64,000 nucleotides of DNA from Euryodendron excelsum (Eukaryota; Streptophyta; Magnoliopsida; Ericales; Pentaphylacaceae). Made by a program: the position numbers and the translations under genes. This document shows positions 45,818 to 55,947 of the stretch, in pieces. The stretch lies in contig CM065386.1 in the NCBI GenBank assembly GCA_033060915.1, forward strand, positions 12,198,501-12,262,500, read 5' to 3'. The notes under the pieces were generated by a model that saw nothing but the letters and a program-made list of their open reading frames with translations, was not told the origin of the DNA and searched no databases. Within the stretch, counting starts at the first letter, position 1. Each line of letters opens with the position of its first letter.

Positions 45818-46148
45818 TTTATGTATTGCAAGAACAATTAGCTACCTAGCGAAGAACAATTTGTATTTCTATTTAAGATAATGGTTGGTTGTCATTAAGC
45901 GTATATTTGAACTTAATTGCATTTGAACTTATCGTATTAATTGTAAGGCTTATTTGTATTTCATTGATAGTTTTTTTAGGATTTTGTCACATCGTTCACA
46001 TGCATAGATGTGATATTCGTAGGTCTCTGAGGTTTTGATCCTATCATTGACAGCTTTTATGCAGAAATCCAATGACTTTTGCAGACCCTTACATCATTTA
46101 TTTTATTACTGTTTTAACCCCATATGTTACGTGTCAATTACAGGTGTT
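45818..46148. other. Spacer between MULE transposase and PMD gene
   Basis: 330 bp, AT-rich, no reading frame of note. It probably contains the transposase 3' UTR and the PMD promoter. Confidence 0.4.
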
Positions 46149-48785
46149 ATGGATACAGCTACAGCTCTTCCTAGGCCTATCGATCGTACTGTGCTGACAT
46201 TACAGAGCCATCATCGATCGAGTTGGATATGGGACCATGGGGTATGCGTATTTATAATATGTTTTATATTTATGCATATATTTTGTGGGATTTCATGTGT
46301 ATACTAATGCCCTTCCAATTACTGATGTAGGGTACAGATCCTCTTAAATGCAGACGTGCCGCCAGTCATTTATACGATGTGATACACCCACGTATTTTGC
46401 AGTATGTACTACGTGCTGGGTTCTATGGTGTTTACCGAGTAGGGATGATTCGGTTAGACCATCATTTGATCACGGCGTTCATAGAGCGTTGGCGACAGGA
46501 GACCCATACCTTCCATCTGACTATCGGGGAGGCTACTATTACTTTGCAGGATGTTTCTATACTATTAGGACTACCTGTCGATGGCCATCCTATCATCCGA
46601 CGGGAGGTTCGGAGTACTGTGCAGGAGTGGCAGGACTTGTGTGTCCAGTTGTTAGGTGTGGCCTCACCCCCAGAGCAGTTAGATAGGGGGCGTGTTCGGC
46701 TTACATGGCTCCGTGACACTTTCCAGGCCCTTCCAGCTGGAGCTGATGATGTTACTGTACAGCGGCACGCACGCGCATACATACTTCGCCTGATTGGGGG
46801 GGTGCTGATGTCATATTTATCCCAGACTCTTGTCAGACTATCATACCTTCCATTTCTGGAGGACTTAGACGCGGCAGGGAGATATAGTTGGGGCAGTGCC
46901 ACCTTAGCTATGCTGTATAGGTCGATGTGCCGGGCGACGAAGCCAGACGAAAAGCAGATAGCAGGAGCACTACTTTTGTTGCAGGTTCAATAACTTTGCA
47001 CTTTATCCAGTATGCCGTAATGTTTTATTTTTATTTCATTTACTATTTGTGTTAACATTGAACTTTATTCAGATATGGGTTTGGGAGAGATTCCCGCGCA
47101 TGTGCCCTAGTCGTAGAGTGCCTACTGATGCCCAGCAGCCCGTGGATATAGATGGGGTACAGTTACCCGGTGGCCCGTGGGGAGCTAGGTATGTACCTAG
47201 TAGTTATTTATGTTTACCTTTATATCTTCAGTCATTAAACATAGTTTTCATATTATGTACACAAATCTGTCAGATGGAGATCGAGATATCATACAGATAC
47301 AGTGTCGACCCATGTTGTCCGTGTATATCGCGACCAGTTGGACCGCTTGAGGCCGGACGAGGTATGAATACTCCTTAGCTATATTTATGTTTAGTTTTTT
47401 GGTTCATATATTTCAATTAGTAATGGGTACCACATTTTTAAATGTTTGTAGTTCACATAGAAGCCATATGATGCTATCATCGATTCACTTCCAGATTATT
47501 GTCGAGCTGGGAGCGATATCTGGATGACTCGATCCCCATTATTGTGCTTTGAGGTCGTAGAGTGGCATCTACCTGATCGTGTATGCCGACAGTTTGGTTT
47601 TAGACAGGTCATTCCACAGGCTCATAACACATCTCCTGACTTACATGGTTTAGATGGGCGTGGGAGACATAACACCGATTGGATGGAGTATCATATACAG
47701 TACATACAGCGATGGCAGCAGCGCCGCGATCATCTTGTAGTTGGGGTTCCTATTGCTGGAGACATGCGATATGACGATCCATATATGCAGTGGTATCGTC
47801 GTATCACACGCCCATTAGTGGGCAATCCAGCTCACCGCTCAAATCGAGGCTACTTGGAGGTTGGGTCTACGGTAGAGATTGCGGTTAGTAGTTTTTTACG
47901 TAATACGGTTTTTCAAAGCAAATATGAATTGGTAAAGGGACATAAAAATTATGCTTCATTTTGCAGACCCGTCATTTCACGACCGTGCATCATCTTATAG
48001 ATCGTGCTATATATGGGTTTGGGACTGAGCCGGCACTAGAGGACATGTATAGGGCTCGTGACTTGTGTACCAAGTCATTAGACATATTACGTGAGCAGCA
48101 GCGCATATCGCAGGCCCAGCCATCAGTTTCGTAGGCCCAGCCCTCAGTTGCCCAGCCATCAGTTTCGCAGGCCCAGCCCTCAGTTGCCCAGCCCTCAGTT
48201 TCGCAGGCACAGCACTCAGTTGGCCAGCCAGCCTCTATCCAGACACCGACATCACATGTCACACCGAGTATGCCTGTATATACATATCATAGTGACCCTC
48301 GATATGTACCCTCATCATCATATGCGACCAGTTGCGAGGTGAGACTTCGTCGCACTGCACCCCACCACGACGTTTCTCTTGTTTTTTATGACCAGCGATC
48401 TAGTTCCTCCCCCGTCGGAGATGATATGCGATTTCATGCACTTTTCGATCCATTATTACCTGAAGGGTACCGTATAGAGACGCCTTTCATGGACACCCAG
48501 GGTCACGGTCCATCTACTGTGCCATCCGAGACTACACATCCCATACCACCATCACAGGTAGATGGGTCATCTCAGCTCACTCAGGTTAGCAGGGGACCTC
48601 CTATTGATACAGTCGACGTAGGCCCTACCATTGACCCACATCAGCATATACCTCCTGAGGGCGTTTCACAGATCACCAAGGCAGAGCCATCTCAGTCGAG
48701 ACTACGGAGTATCACACGGGTCTTTACTCGTAAGTCGAGACGAGAGAGGAGGCCACCCCCATGTGGTACAGGTGGTCATGTATAG
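46149..48785 (+). pseudogene. Plant mobile domain (PMD) gene, MAIN-like, six exons, two stops
   Basis: Predicted exons are 46149-46241, 46331-46984, 47073-47188, 47274-47361, 47452-47883 and 47967-48785; all junctions keep frame. Hallmarks are HPRILQYVLRAGFYGVYRVG, LDHHLITAFIERWRQETHTFHL, GEATITLQDVSILLGLPVDG, WGSATLAMLYRSMCRAT and LLLLQIWVWERFP. The exon-5 block continues IIDSLPDYCRAG, ending WYRRITRPLVGNP. The C-terminus is a Gln/Ala/Pro/Ser-rich repeat (AQPSVSQ) and a Ser/Pro tail. Host PMD proteins MAIN and MAIL1 in Arabidopsis act with PP7L in silencing. Stops: TAG at 47458-47460 and TAG at 48132-48134. Confidence 0.88.
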
Positions 48786-48951
48786 TACTTGATGGTATGG
48801 GTTTTGTATTAGGTACATTTTCAGGAAGTTGTCGAACATTTGTTGATGTAATCGAATATTATGGTTATTTCTGGTATTCCGTGTTTATGGATGTATCAAA
48901 TTTTGTAGTTCATACGTTTTTGCATCAATTTTTGTATAAGCGTGGATTAGT
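48786..48951. other. PMD 3' region
   Basis: Non-coding stretch between the PMD stop and the 82-bp repeats. Confidence 0.4.
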
Positions 48952-49160
48952 TTCACGTGAAGGCATGTCCTGAACCCTTCACGTGAAGGCTGCACGAGAT
49001 GATGCGTCATTTCAATATAAAATGTGCATTAGCTTCACGTAAAGGCATGTCCTGAACTCTTCACGTGAAGGCTGCACGAGGTGATGCGTCATTTCAATAT
49101 AAAGCGTGCACTAGCTTCACGTGAAAGCATGTCCTGAACCCTTCACGTGAAGGTTGCACA
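48952..49160. repeat. 82-bp tandem repeat with CACGTG palindromes
   Basis: Repeat starts (TTCACGT) at 48952, 49034 and 49116 give an exact 82-bp period; the third copy is partial. Each copy has TTCACGTGAAGG twice, around GCATGTCCTGAAC and before CTGCACGA. The TTCACGTGAA core is a perfect 10-bp palindrome containing CACGTG, the G-box core. It lies between the PMD gene and the third reading frame, where a promoter would be expected. Confidence 0.93.
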
Positions 49161-49282
49161 AAAGTTTAGTTTCGCATCCCAATGAATTCCCGTGAACCAT
49201 TTACTCATGCATTGTATTGTATTACCTATATATACGTCATGTCATTACAAAAAAAAGTGTTAAACCATACACACTTCCTAAC

Positions 49283-49924
49283 ATGCCGAAGCGAAAAGGA
49301 TTATTTGGAGCATCGTGTAGTCATTCGGCTCGAAGCGGCGACACAAATGAAAACCAATCCTCACCCATCCATATGGTGCATACATACACGGACCCAGTCG
49401 GTAACAAATGGTATGGCCGAAAGCGTTGTTTTCTTAACAAACCAATCCTAATGCACGATACGATGGGTCCGGTCAGCCACATCTTCATTGGTGCTGCGTC
49501 CTTAGCTCCACCCCACGGGGTGACTGACTCCCAATGCATAAGGTCGCCGTGGGAAGACTTGTTCGATAAACGGTGTGAACAAGAGATGTATTGCCGATGG
49601 CATGGCCTTCGTGTCCCAAAGGCCCGTTCAGCTAAGTTGTTCAATAGACGATCAGGTAACAGCAAGGTCATAAAAGCACTTGAACGCGAGATTGATCAAA
49701 TGCAACGAAGGTTGGATAGATATCATTTTACACAGCAAGCAAAGAAACATTGTGGTGATCCAACACAACGAATATTAGAAATCGTTGAAGATCCATTGCT
49801 AGTTTCTGACCCAGAACTTTCAGACTTCTCAGAAGAAGAAGGTGACGATGACTTTCAAAACTATCTACCAAGTAGTCTTAGCGTTGCTGGCAAACCGCTA
49901 TGTTGTTATGAACATGGTCCATAA
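49283..49924 (+). CDS. Unassigned MULE reading frame (213 codons)
   Basis: I do not recognise this protein. The ATG at 49283 was chosen because a basic start MPKRKGLFG is plausible and upstream codons look like 5' UTR; an earlier in-frame ATG at 49217 exists. Visible segments: a Ser/His-rich N-terminus, a mixed middle (VGNKWYGRKRCFL, GAASLAPPHGVTD, CEQEMYCRWHGLRVPKARSAKLFN), a predicted coiled coil (~residues 127-148, KVIKALEREIDQMQRRLDRY) and an acidic tail (DPELSDFSEEEGDDDF). No transmembrane segment or signal peptide. The frame is open with no defect, unlike its two neighbours. It may be an accessory protein of the element or a captured host fragment. Confidence 0.6.
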   Translation: MPKRKGLFGASCSHSARSGDTNENQSSPIHMVHTYTDPVGNKWYGRKRCFLNKPILMHDTMGPVSHIFIGAASLAPPHGVTDSQCIRSPWEDLFDKRCEQEMYCRWHGLRVPKARSAKLFNRRSGNSKVIKALEREIDQMQRRLDRYHFTQQAKKHCGDPTQRILEIVEDPLLVSDPELSDFSEEEGDDDFQNYLPSSLSVAGKPLCCYEHGP

Positions 49925-50050
49925 AGCTTGGTGTACTTTTTATTTCAGTATAATGTAAAATCAGTTATTATGTTTTCATATAATATATATATATATATAT
50001 AAGCTTGGATCATATTTGACATTGCGGGACTGATGAACATGGTCTGTTTT
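49925..50050. repeat. (AT)n run and spacer
   Basis: An AT dinucleotide run at 49983-50001, then AAGCTTGG, leading into the array. Confidence 0.6.
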
Positions 50051-50775
50051 GGAAGTTATGCAAAATTTCGGAATTCCGGAACTTATGTTTTCGGAGTTAT
50101 GCCAACTCGGCCATTAAGGTACCGAAATGGCGAGAAAGGCTCCGGAGAGCGCGAAACTTGACGAGAGGCACCGGTGTGACACGAGTGACGTGTGGGAGTT
50201 GACGGCACGTCAATCGGGTTCCCGGTTTGGAAGTTATGCAAAGTTTCGAAATTCCGGAACTTATGTTTTCGGAGTTTTGCCAACTCAGCCATTGGGGTAC
50301 CGAAATGGCGAGGAAGGCTCCGGGGAGCGCGAAACTTGACGAGAGACACCGGTGTGACACGAGTGACGTGTGGGAGTTGACGGCACGTCAATCGGGTTCC
50401 CGGTTTGGAAGTTATGCAAAGTTTCGGAATTCCGAAACTTATGTTTTCGGAGTTTTGCCAACTCGGCCATTGGGGTACCGAAATGGCGAGAAAGGCTCCG
50501 GGGAGCGCGAAACTTGACGAGAGGCACCGGTGTGACACGAGTGACGTGTGGGAGTTGACGGCACGTCAATCGGGTTCCCGGTTTGGAAGTTATGCAAAGT
50601 TTCGGAATTCCGGAACTTATGTTTTCGGAGTTTTGCCAACTCGGCCATTGGGGTACCGAAATGGCGAGAAAGGCTCCGGGGAGCGCAAAACTTGACGAGA
50701 GGCACCGGTGTGACACGAGTGACGTGTGGGAGTTGACGGCACGTCAATCGAGTTCCCGGTTTGGAAGTTATGGGT
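50051..50775. repeat. 178-bp tandem array
   Basis: Copies start (GGAAGTTATG) at 50051, 50229, 50407, 50585 and 50763, an exact 178-bp step, giving four full copies and a partial fifth. Copies differ at only a few bases and are far more GC-rich than the element around them. The unit contains GGTACCGAAATGGCGAG, AACTTGACGAGAG and GACGGCACGTCAATCGGG. The long open frames on both strands here are by-products of the repetition. Confidence 0.96.
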
Positions 50776-50828
50776 TTCAAATTGCTTGGGGGAATTGCTG
50801 ATATGATTACTGATATGAATAGAATAAA

Positions 50829-50991
50829 ACCGCCAATTGGATTGGCGATTTTAAGAAATCGCCAATTGAATTGGCGATTTCATTAAAACCGCCAATTCAA
50901 TTGGCGTTTAACTTGCTTTTGGGCATTAACTTAAAACACGCCTCACCTGTGGAATTATGATTGTAAAACACCTTAGTCAAGGAAACTGGCC
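50829..50991. repeat. MULE right terminal inverted repeat
   Basis: Three GCCAATT(G/C)AATTGGC-type near-palindromes at 50831, 50859 and 50890, then the outer terminal sequence, inverted relative to 41586-41722. The right end therefore carries one palindrome more than the left. Confidence 0.9.
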
Positions 50992-51001
50992 GTGAATAGT
51001 C
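50992..51001. other. Target-site duplication GTGAATAGTC (right)
   Basis: Perfect copy of 41576-41585; the F-box sequence resumes after it. Confidence 0.96.
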
Positions 51002-51917
51002 TAGTCCAAGACTCCGCTGCACCATACTCTTTCATTGTCCATACCCAACAACACTCACTCTCCCCAGTTTCTTCGCACTGAACAAGGGCAACCGATGTGC
51101 CCAATACGGCAATAGACAATTTAAGAACCTCAGTCTCGGCCAAACTATCTGGCATCATAATCTCCCTAAATACTTCAGCACCCACATCAAATGCCGCTAT
51201 CAAATTGCGAAAACTACCCTCCTATCCCCAGTCAGATGCCACCCAATGGATAGCCTCATTGACAAAAACCAGCGCTGGGGATGAATCATAGACAACATAA
51301 ATTGGAGCAGCACCACATATGCTTCTCCAAATCCCAGTTCAAAACGCATATATCTCCACTTTGGGTGGAACTCCATAATTCTGATAATCAGAGATATGGT
51401 GGTGTTGATATACAATTCTCAATATCTTGTAGTCATTCGTCAGGGGATCAAACCCAAAACCCAGAAGGCAGGTGCCTTGAAACCCATAGGGGAATTCGGG
51501 TTTGGGAAGGGTCACAGATCTTCTCACAGAAGGGTTCCAAACAATTACAGTATCTGTATCAGTGTCAGTATCGTAAGCATGAGACAAGCAAATCAAGCCA
51601 TTACACGAACCTACTATCCTGAAACTCTTATTCAGGATCCTGACAGGACCTTCGAACTCCGCATATTCATCAGAGGAATCATTCTCGGAATCTATTTCTA
51701 ATCGCTCCATTTCCGGGAACATATTGTTGTACTTAACGATTAATGGTTCGTTGTTGTTGGAATTTGAAAGGGATTGATTCAGGTGTATGGAAATGAAAAC
51801 AGGGGTTGAGATCAGAGAGTACCATCGTTTGCATGCGCACCTCAATCGCAAAAGCAATTTGACGGGGAGTCTCGCCAGGATCTCAATCAACACGCGGTTC
51901 GGTAGGTAATCCTACAT
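51002..51917 (-). pseudogene. F-box pseudogene F, N-terminal part
   Basis: From the ATG at 51917: codon 2 is TAG (51912-51914), then DYLPNRVLIEILARLPVKLLLRLRCACKRWYSLIS (F-box), FRIVGSCNGLICLSHA, VWNPSVRRSVTLPKP, LLGFGFDPLTNDYKILRI. A TGA at 51339-51341 sits in the WRSI block, and a TAG at 51222-51224 follows HWVASDWG. The frame then runs through FDVGAEVFREIMMPDSLAE and WTMKEYGAAESWTRLFT into the MULE. There are no frameshifts: only three point stops and the insertion. Together with 41215-41585 the ancestral frame would be about 429 codons, the family norm. Confidence 0.88.
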
Positions 51918-54820
51918 CGTTTCTTGTATTCTTCTTCTCCTAATACAGATTTTGAGATTGCAGAGTTCAGAGAGAGGTGATCTTTTTGAAGGAAACCCTA
52001 GATTCGAATCTCGTAGAAGCTACAAAGCTTTTAGCTTCTATCAGAAAAAGTAAAAGCTACACTGGTGCAGTCAGCAGCGTGCCTGTGCGGGTGCAGGTAT
52101 GGACTGCTTGGTACCGGTTACCGGAACTGCCCATTCCCAGTTGACTAAATATGAAAAAAAAAAATTTTGAATAAATAAATTCAAGGATAACAATTTTTTC
52201 TCATCAATCAAATATCAACTCAAAATACAGAAAATTGTTATAAACTAAATGAATTTGCAGCAAGCAAAATATTAAAACACAGTATATAAGTAAACTAGTT
52301 CTTCTAGAATTATCAAATAATACTAAAATAGTTCTTCTGAAACTATAGGAATAGATCTTCTTAATCACCCAAGTATGTATTTCTTTCATAAGATACAAAA
52401 TAAAGACAACAGAAAGGTAAAAGGAAAACAATTTTTTCCCATCAACCAAATATCAACTCAAAATACAGAAAATAGATTACCAACATAAAAATACGAACAT
52501 TTATCCTAATTATCTAAAATGTCATCTCAACATTATCATCCGTTAGCAAATTGGCCTGAATTTGTTTCATTAGCTTGATTGAGAATTTTAACATGATCGT
52601 GTGGATTTGTTTCATTAGCTTATGATAAGAAGACAAAAAAAATTCTAAGGCCTTGTTTGGATGGAAAGGCTGGAGGTAAAAGGAAATTGTTAGTTACAAG
52701 AAGAAAGAAAGGGAAAGAAGTACCCCTCATCTTGAAACCAAGAGGGAAGAGAGAGTAACATTTTCTTACTCTAGTGTGACAATAATTAATAAAGGAAAGA
52801 AAAGTGTATAATCTAATTTTCCTATTATATATATTTTGTGAATAAAATATGAATTTTTTTATCATAAATTGATGAATATAATCAGTATTTAAAATAAAAT
52901 AACAACACTTTACTTTCTTCCGTTTCCTCCTTATTTTGGAAGGAAAAAACAAATGCTTAAAAAATAGATTATCTCACCCCTTCATCACCTTCCCCTTTCC
53001 TCCTTAAAAATTATCCAAGATATAACTGAGTTTCAAATCCTTTATTTCCCGTCCTAGCCCCTGGACCCAACGGAGTGTAAATACTTTTCCCTTAAGACAC
53101 CAATCTCATGCATAAATTAGTAGTAGAATAAAAAGATGAAAAACCACTCCAAAGAGAAGGGGGGGAAAAAACATACATTTTATGAAATATATATGCTTTA
53201 TTATGAATAATACATGCTTTTTATCTTAATCATGATCATTGTTCTTAAACTAGGAATTCAAAGGGCATGCATATGCATACTTGAAGGTGAGCCAACCAAA
53301 GGGAAAAAATGGAAGCTAAGAAACCATACCTAGCAACAAAGTACCAGCAGACCCAAAAACCAAAAGAGACAACAAAGCCAGACAAACCTCACCCAAAATA
53401 TAGTTTGATGAATCTAAAGTTAATTTTAGGATGTTTACTGCTACGTCAGTTTAGGAAAGCTTATGATAAGAAAGAAGAATACCAAGCAATGTGTTGGAAC
53501 AAATAGATCACCAGTGAAGCCAATTTGCTCAAAAACTTGTCTCCTATTGAAAGATCATCATAGTATCATTCACATATAACACCAAAATATATGTTACAAT
53601 TCTGTTTACAATGCAGCCACACAAGGGTTTTTCAGCAAACAAAACATTATTGACAAAATTACAAATCTACGAATACAGTAATACAAACACCTCCCTTTCA
53701 TGGACAACTTCGTAGCCAAGATTTGTTTGAATACAAAATTTTCCAACGGAGGGGCATATATTAAGGATACTTGGCCAATGCTTACCAGTCATGAAAGGTT
53801 CTTCTGTACAGATTATCTTTACTTCTTTTTCTGAATGCCACCCTGTTCCGGTATTATGATCAACCACGCTGGAAGCAGGTAGATATGAACTTTAAGGCAA
53901 TATATTGTTAAAATACCCATATTTGAATCTCGTAAAATAAAGAATTTTACAAGATAAATCTCGAGGAAGATGGAAGATAGATCTTTCATTTCATCAGGAT
54001 TCAAGATATGGGTATTTTAAGCATTACCATTTGTTATGCTTAAACCTGCTTCAAGGAAGAATGCATAATTGCAACAAAACAGAGAAAAAGAATGTAGAGC
54101 AATACAATACATCAAACAGAATGTACAAAATTTTGCCCTTCTCTCTTATTGTGTCCTCAGCAAGTGATCCTGTCATGTTGAATGGATGACAAACAGAGTA
54201 AAAGTTGTTCATTCCTATCCCTGCCCATCCACGCATCATAAAACAATTGCCATGATCATAAGCCTAGCATTCCTGTAAACAAAAAATTATCATTAGCATC
54301 CATGACTAAATTTAAAGTTCTTCACTGGCCAGCTAAGGGGGGAAGACAAAAGCATGCATGCACACACATACCCACACATTCATATCTTGTGTAGGAATCC
54401 CCGAGCAATATGAGTTCAAAATTTAAGTTCGTTTCCATTCACCAAGAAAAAGGAGAAGTGGTAAAAAAAAACTATGAAGGATAGAGAGACGGCATCAGAA
54501 AGAAGGAAATCAAGTTAAGAGACGAGAAGCTTTATTAAGAGCAGAAAAAGAAATTGTAAAGTTGTGTGTGGTGTCGGGATGGGATATTCAAGAGCTACAG
54601 CATAGCATCTACAGGTGTGATGTTAAGAAATTACCATTATAAGGAAAGGTGACGAGAATGCAGACACGAAAGGATTATCATGACGCCTCATAGCAGCGGA
54701 GGATGTCAGTGGTAGGAATGCCCAAATTGCTCTAGGCTTTAATCTGAAAATGACTTGGATTAAATAATTGGCTGGATCACCAACAAACAATTGTTGCCAC
54801 ATGAGTCACCTCCCATTCAA
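51918..54820. other. Gene-free region between F-box F and HK2
   Basis: No gene is supported. Short direct repetition is seen at 52170-52260 and 52430-52480 (ATCAAATATCAACTCAAAATACAGAAAAT). Bases 53500-54300 are plausible as 3' UTR or downstream sequence of the histidine kinase but nothing in the sequence proves this. Confidence 0.4.
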
Positions 54821-55912
54821 TCAACCAGTCTCAAAGAATCTTGCCACTGCTGAATACAACTGCTCTTCTTCAAAGGGCTTGGACACGTAATCATCCATAC
54901 CACACTTCATGCACTCCTCGTTAGTAGCTTGGATCACGTCAGCCGTCATTGCTAATATTGGTGTGTGCCAATGTGCCACATTTGCAAACATCTCGAGTGA
55001 TGCTTCACCAGATTCAATTCTTTCATTAACCTTGCACTCTATACTACGAATTTGCCGCGTAGCTTCAAACCTACATGAAAGGTGAACATAGTTAAATTAG
55101 AACCCTGTGGTTAACGGCAATAACCAAATGGGAAATCTATCTTAGGAGCTGGTATGAATTTAAAGATAATGCAATTTAAAAGGCATTCATCTTCATTACT
55201 ATTCTTTTCTTATTCATTTCCATTAATAGTCTGGTTGATGAACAGGATCAGTCTAGTTGCAAACAGAGAAGTGTTAATTACCCATCCATTTCTGGCATTT
55301 GCAGATCCATGAAACAGGCATCAAAGTTGTGGGGCGGCTTAAGCATTGCTAAAGAAGCTTTCCCGCTATCTACACAGGTAACAATTGCTCCATACTTCTT
55401 TAGAGCACCTTCTGCCACTCTTCTGTTAACACCATTGTCATCTACCACCAAGATTCGTTTGTTTCTAAGTAGGTTTCTAAGAGTTGATGGTTTACCCCTA
55501 TTTAGTTGCCTCTTCTTGCCAATTCCAAGCACTTCTTGGAAGCAGGAAATCAATAAACTTAATCGAAGAGGCTTCATAAGCACATTATCCACTAAACCAG
55601 CTGATTTGAGTTCATTGTGCTCCGTATCGGTTATGGAGGTTGCCAATAGAAATACCTTCACCTGGCTTTCAGGGACTTCTGTTCTGCCACTTGGCCTGAG
55701 CCCTTTGAGCAGATGATGAAATGAAAGACTAGTCGTCGTGCCCCAAACATCTTTGTCAACAAGAACCATTACAAAATGTGATGATACACTGAGGAGATTA
55801 TAAATAACACAAACGTTAGCAAGATCGAAAACATAGTGCAAGATACTAAAGAAAACTATCCATAGTTCCACACTTTTAGGTATCAACTAAATAGTCTACA
55901 TTCTATGATCGT

Positions 55913-55947
<35 letters not shown>

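Larger units (their letters stand above)
41586..50991 (+). mobile_element. Mutator-like element (MULE) with transposase, PMD gene and third ORF
   Basis: 9,406 bp. The left end begins GGGGAGTTTCCCTAAC and the right end, reverse-complemented, GGCCAGTTTCCTTGAC. The terminal inverted repeats extend about 135 bp, sharing CATAATTCCACA, GTGTTTTAA, GCAAGTTAA and palindromic GCCAATTGAATTGGCGG modules. A perfect 10-bp target duplication flanks it. Gene order, all on the plus strand, is MULE transposase (42883-45817), plant mobile domain gene (46149-48785) and an unassigned 213-codon frame (49283-49924), followed by a 178-bp tandem array. Both recognised genes have inactivating changes, so this copy is not autonomous today. 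Confidence 0.95.

Noticed and set aside
50083..50801. Several long overlapping open frames on both strands within the 178-bp array
   Set aside because: They arise from repetition of a GC-rich unit lacking stops; the same peptide recurs in different frames and there is no start or family signal.
41614..50963. Alternative MULE edges at ATAATTCCAC with a ~10-bp degenerate duplication
   Set aside because: Those flanks match only about 7 of 10 bases, whereas moving outward to GG(G/C)(G/C)AGTTTCC gives longer inverted repeats, a perfect 10-bp duplication and an uninterrupted F-box frame.
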